In this document: positions 57,985-64,000 of the stretch, in pieces | Numbering within the stretch: position 1 is the first letter of the stretch | How the letters are laid out: each line of letters begins with the position of its first letter | From: Bradyrhizobium sp. CCGUVB4N | Lineage (GTDB): Bacteria > Pseudomonadota > Alphaproteobacteria > Rhizobiales > Xanthobacteraceae | NCBI RefSeq assembly: GCF_024199945.1 | Contig: NZ_JANADP010000001.1 | Span: forward strand, 8,432,001-8,496,000 | Length of the DNA stretch: 64,000 nucleotides | Direction of reading: 5' to 3' | Notes under the pieces: generated by a model | Seen by the model: only the letters and a program-made list of their open reading frames with translations | What the model was told of the DNA's origin: nothing | Database searches by the model: none | Program-made: the position numbers and the translations under genes

Positions 57985-58476
57985 GGTCGACACGCTCCTG
58001 TCAGGCCGTTCGGAGGGTCGCGCTCTTTCGCTTCTTGCGGCGTGGCGCGCCTTTCGAAGGGCTGAGGTGAAGCTTCATCCGGGATTTCGGCGGCGCTTGG
58101 GCCGGAACAGGGCGCGTTTGCTTCAAAACCGGGGCCGCGCAACTTTCGGAAAGCGATTGATTGACATATCGGGAATCGGGACTTCCACGCGCTTGTGTGA
58201 TAGACAAAAATTTGGCAAGGTGATGGTTAGGACAGGAAGACTGTCTCAATTTTGCTCGCGATTCCGGCACAGGGATTGCAGCGAAAACCGGCACTTTCGA
58301 GCGCCGGCAAGGTACCAGGCAAAGCCGTTCTCGGGGACGAAGAACGCCTAGGCCTGAATTTAAGAAAATGCGGCTCGCAACGGACGAGCGGTGACCCAGA
58401 GGCGGGTGCCGCGGAACGCCCAAGGTGCGCCGAAGATAGCGGTGAGGCAGCTTGCCGCATGGAGAGGATTGGAACA
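57985..58476. other. leader region between the Pro/Ala-rich protein gene and gltB
   Basis: 492 bp. It contains the sigma-54-like promoter at 58266-58280, which would give a gltB leader of about 185 nt with a GCCGGC...GCCGGC stem near 58293-58315. The gltB frame stays open back to 58252, but the part before 58477 has no ribosome site and low coding character. No small gene was recognised. Confidence 0.55.
58266..58280 (+). promoter_or_regulatory. sigma-54 (RpoN)-type promoter upstream of gltB
   Basis: GGCAC at 58266-58270, five bases (AGGGA), then TTGCA at 58276-58280 give the exact GG-N10-GC layout of the -24/-12 consensus TGGCAC-N5-TTGCW; the preceding base is C rather than T. It lies about 200 bp before gltB. 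Sigma-54 control would link glutamate synthase to nitrogen status through NtrC or a similar activator. No clear NtrC site was found upstream by eye. Confidence 0.55.
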
Positions 58477-63210
<4,734 letters not shown>

Positions 63211-63276
63211 ATACAAGAGCCTCACGGTGAGGAGGTGCGAAAGCGCCGTCTCGAACCATGAGACCACCAGCCGGGC

Positions 63277-63320
63277 CTTCATCCTTCGAGACGCGCGTTC
63301 CGCGCTCCTCAGGATGAGGG
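63277..63320. repeat. CATCCT...AGGATG palindromic repeat between gltB and gltD
   Basis: CTTCATCCTTCGAGACGCGC and its partner CCTCAGGATGAGGG pair imperfectly. It is related to the elements at 25623-25672 and 39328-39460. It sits within the gltB-gltD transcript, so it could stabilise or attenuate the mRNA. Confidence 0.6.
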
Positions 63321-63365
63321 TCTAGCTAGAGACCAAACGACCAAGCGGCAGGGACTTCGGGTTTA

Positions 63366-64000
63366 ATGGGCAAGATCACGGGTTTTCTTGAAATCGAACG
63401 GCATGACCGCAAGTACACCCCGGTCGCCGAGCGCGTGAAGCATTACAACGAGTTCGTCGTTCCCTTGACCGAAAAGGAAACGCGCGACCAGGCCGCGCGC
63501 TGCATGAACTGCGGCATTCCCTATTGCCATGGCACCGGCTCGGTCGCGCCGGGCACGCCCGGCTGTCCGGTCAACAACCAGATCCCTGACTTCAACGACC
63601 TCGTCTATCAGGGCAATTGGGAAGAAGCCTCGCGCAACCTGCACTCGACCAACAATTTCCCGGAGTTCACCGGCCGCATCTGCCCGGCGCCGTGCGAAGC
63701 GTCCTGCACGCTCAACATCGACGACAACCCGGTCACCATCAAGACCATCGAATGCGCAATCGTCGACCGCGCCTGGGACAATGGCTGGCTGAAGCCTGAA
63801 GTGGCAGCCGTCAAGACCGGCAAGAAGGTCGCCGTGATCGGCTCGGGTCCGGCCGGCATGGCCTGCGCGCAACAGCTCGCGCGCGCCGGCCACGACGTGC
63901 ACCTGTTCGAGAAGTTCGCCAAGGCCGGCGGCCTGCTGCGTTATGGCATTCCCGACTTCAAGATGGAGAAGGGCGTCATCGACCGCCGCGTCAAGCAGAT
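63366..64000 (+). CDS. gltD: NADPH-glutamate synthase small (beta) subunit, partial
   Basis: The first 211 codons of the GltD subunit; the gene continues past the right edge. N-terminal MGKITGFLEIERHDRKYTP is typical. The two 4Fe-4S-binding Cys clusters are CMNCGIPYCH with GCPVNN, and CPAPCEASC near residues 103-111. The FAD-binding VIGSGPAGMACAQQL starts near residue 156. It passes electrons from NADPH to GltB. ATG 63366 is the start by family homology. It is co-directional with gltB. Confidence 0.97.
   Translation, partial: MGKITGFLEIERHDRKYTPVAERVKHYNEFVVPLTEKETRDQAARCMNCGIPYCHGTGSVAPGTPGCPVNNQIPDFNDLVYQGNWEEASRNLHSTNNFPEFTGRICPAPCEASCTLNIDDNPVTIKTIECAIVDRAWDNGWLKPEVAAVKTGKKVAVIGSGPAGMACAQQLARAGHDVHLFEKFAKAGGLLRYGIPDFKMEKGVIDRRVKQ

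Overview
The window reads as chromosomal DNA of a high-GC alphaproteobacterium, most probably Bradyrhizobium or a close relative in the Nitrobacteraceae. This rests on gene content (CpdR, GltBD, HisN, DUF3606, DUF4173 and Tll0287-like cyclase genes), on an RpoH promoter plus ROSE-type RNA thermometer in front of an hsp20 gene, and on many short palindromic intergenic repeats of the kind common in that group. No transposase, integrase, phage gene, rRNA or CRISPR array was found. Both edges cut genes: an S53 peptidase on the left and gltD on the right.

Layout. 1-5.6 kb: sedolisin fragment, flavin amine oxidase, a zinc-ribbon protein and a three-gene unit of two amidohydrolases and a Rieske protein. 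5.8-7.5 kb: an envelope-stress style pair (pspA, YiaA-like) divergent from a TetR regulator, with three matching inverted repeats between them. 7.6-15.4 kb: hydantoinase, outer-membrane barrel, GH3 hydrolase and a DUF4173-creB-creC operon. 15.7-20 kb: a DUF3606 protein with a histone-like tail, a complete second sedolisin, and a patatin-like protein with an altered active site in more A+T-rich DNA. 20-31 kb: a large SAM-cyclase-ATPase-TPR regulator, a degenerate alpha/beta hydrolase, a flavin monooxygenase, an orphan solute-binding protein and a haem-c/adenylate-cyclase receptor.

31-39.3 kb: a mandelate racemase-like enzyme, a RidA protein and a catabolic locus in which a sulfatase is divergent from a GntR regulator, a Tat-exported binding protein, two permeases (no ATPase), a shikimate-dehydrogenase-like enzyme and a NUDIX protein. 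39.5-44.1 kb: a thiazoline-carboxylate-hydrolase family protein, an unrecognised 428-residue protein, tRNA-Val(GAC), cpdR and an N-formylglutamate amidohydrolase. 44.2-49.2 kb: a candidate small RNA, hisN, a Bug-type binding protein, a LysR regulator divergent from a TauE-type exporter, and a LysE exporter. 49.4-54.2 kb: a third class III cyclase and a 935-residue membrane protein joining an unusual N-terminal domain to a RoxA-like di-haem cytochrome. 54.3-64 kb: hydrolases, heat-shock hsp20, a Pro/Ala-rich exported protein, and gltB-gltD for ammonia assimilation behind a sigma-54-like promoter.

Three class III cyclases of different architecture, two sedolisins without export signals, and three enzymes whose catalytic residues are substituted (patatin, carboxylesterase-like, mandelate racemase-like) stand out. 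The best candidates for undescribed biology are the 51.4-54.2 kb fusion protein and the substituted enzymes. All calls come from reading the sequence and from family knowledge; no database search was run.
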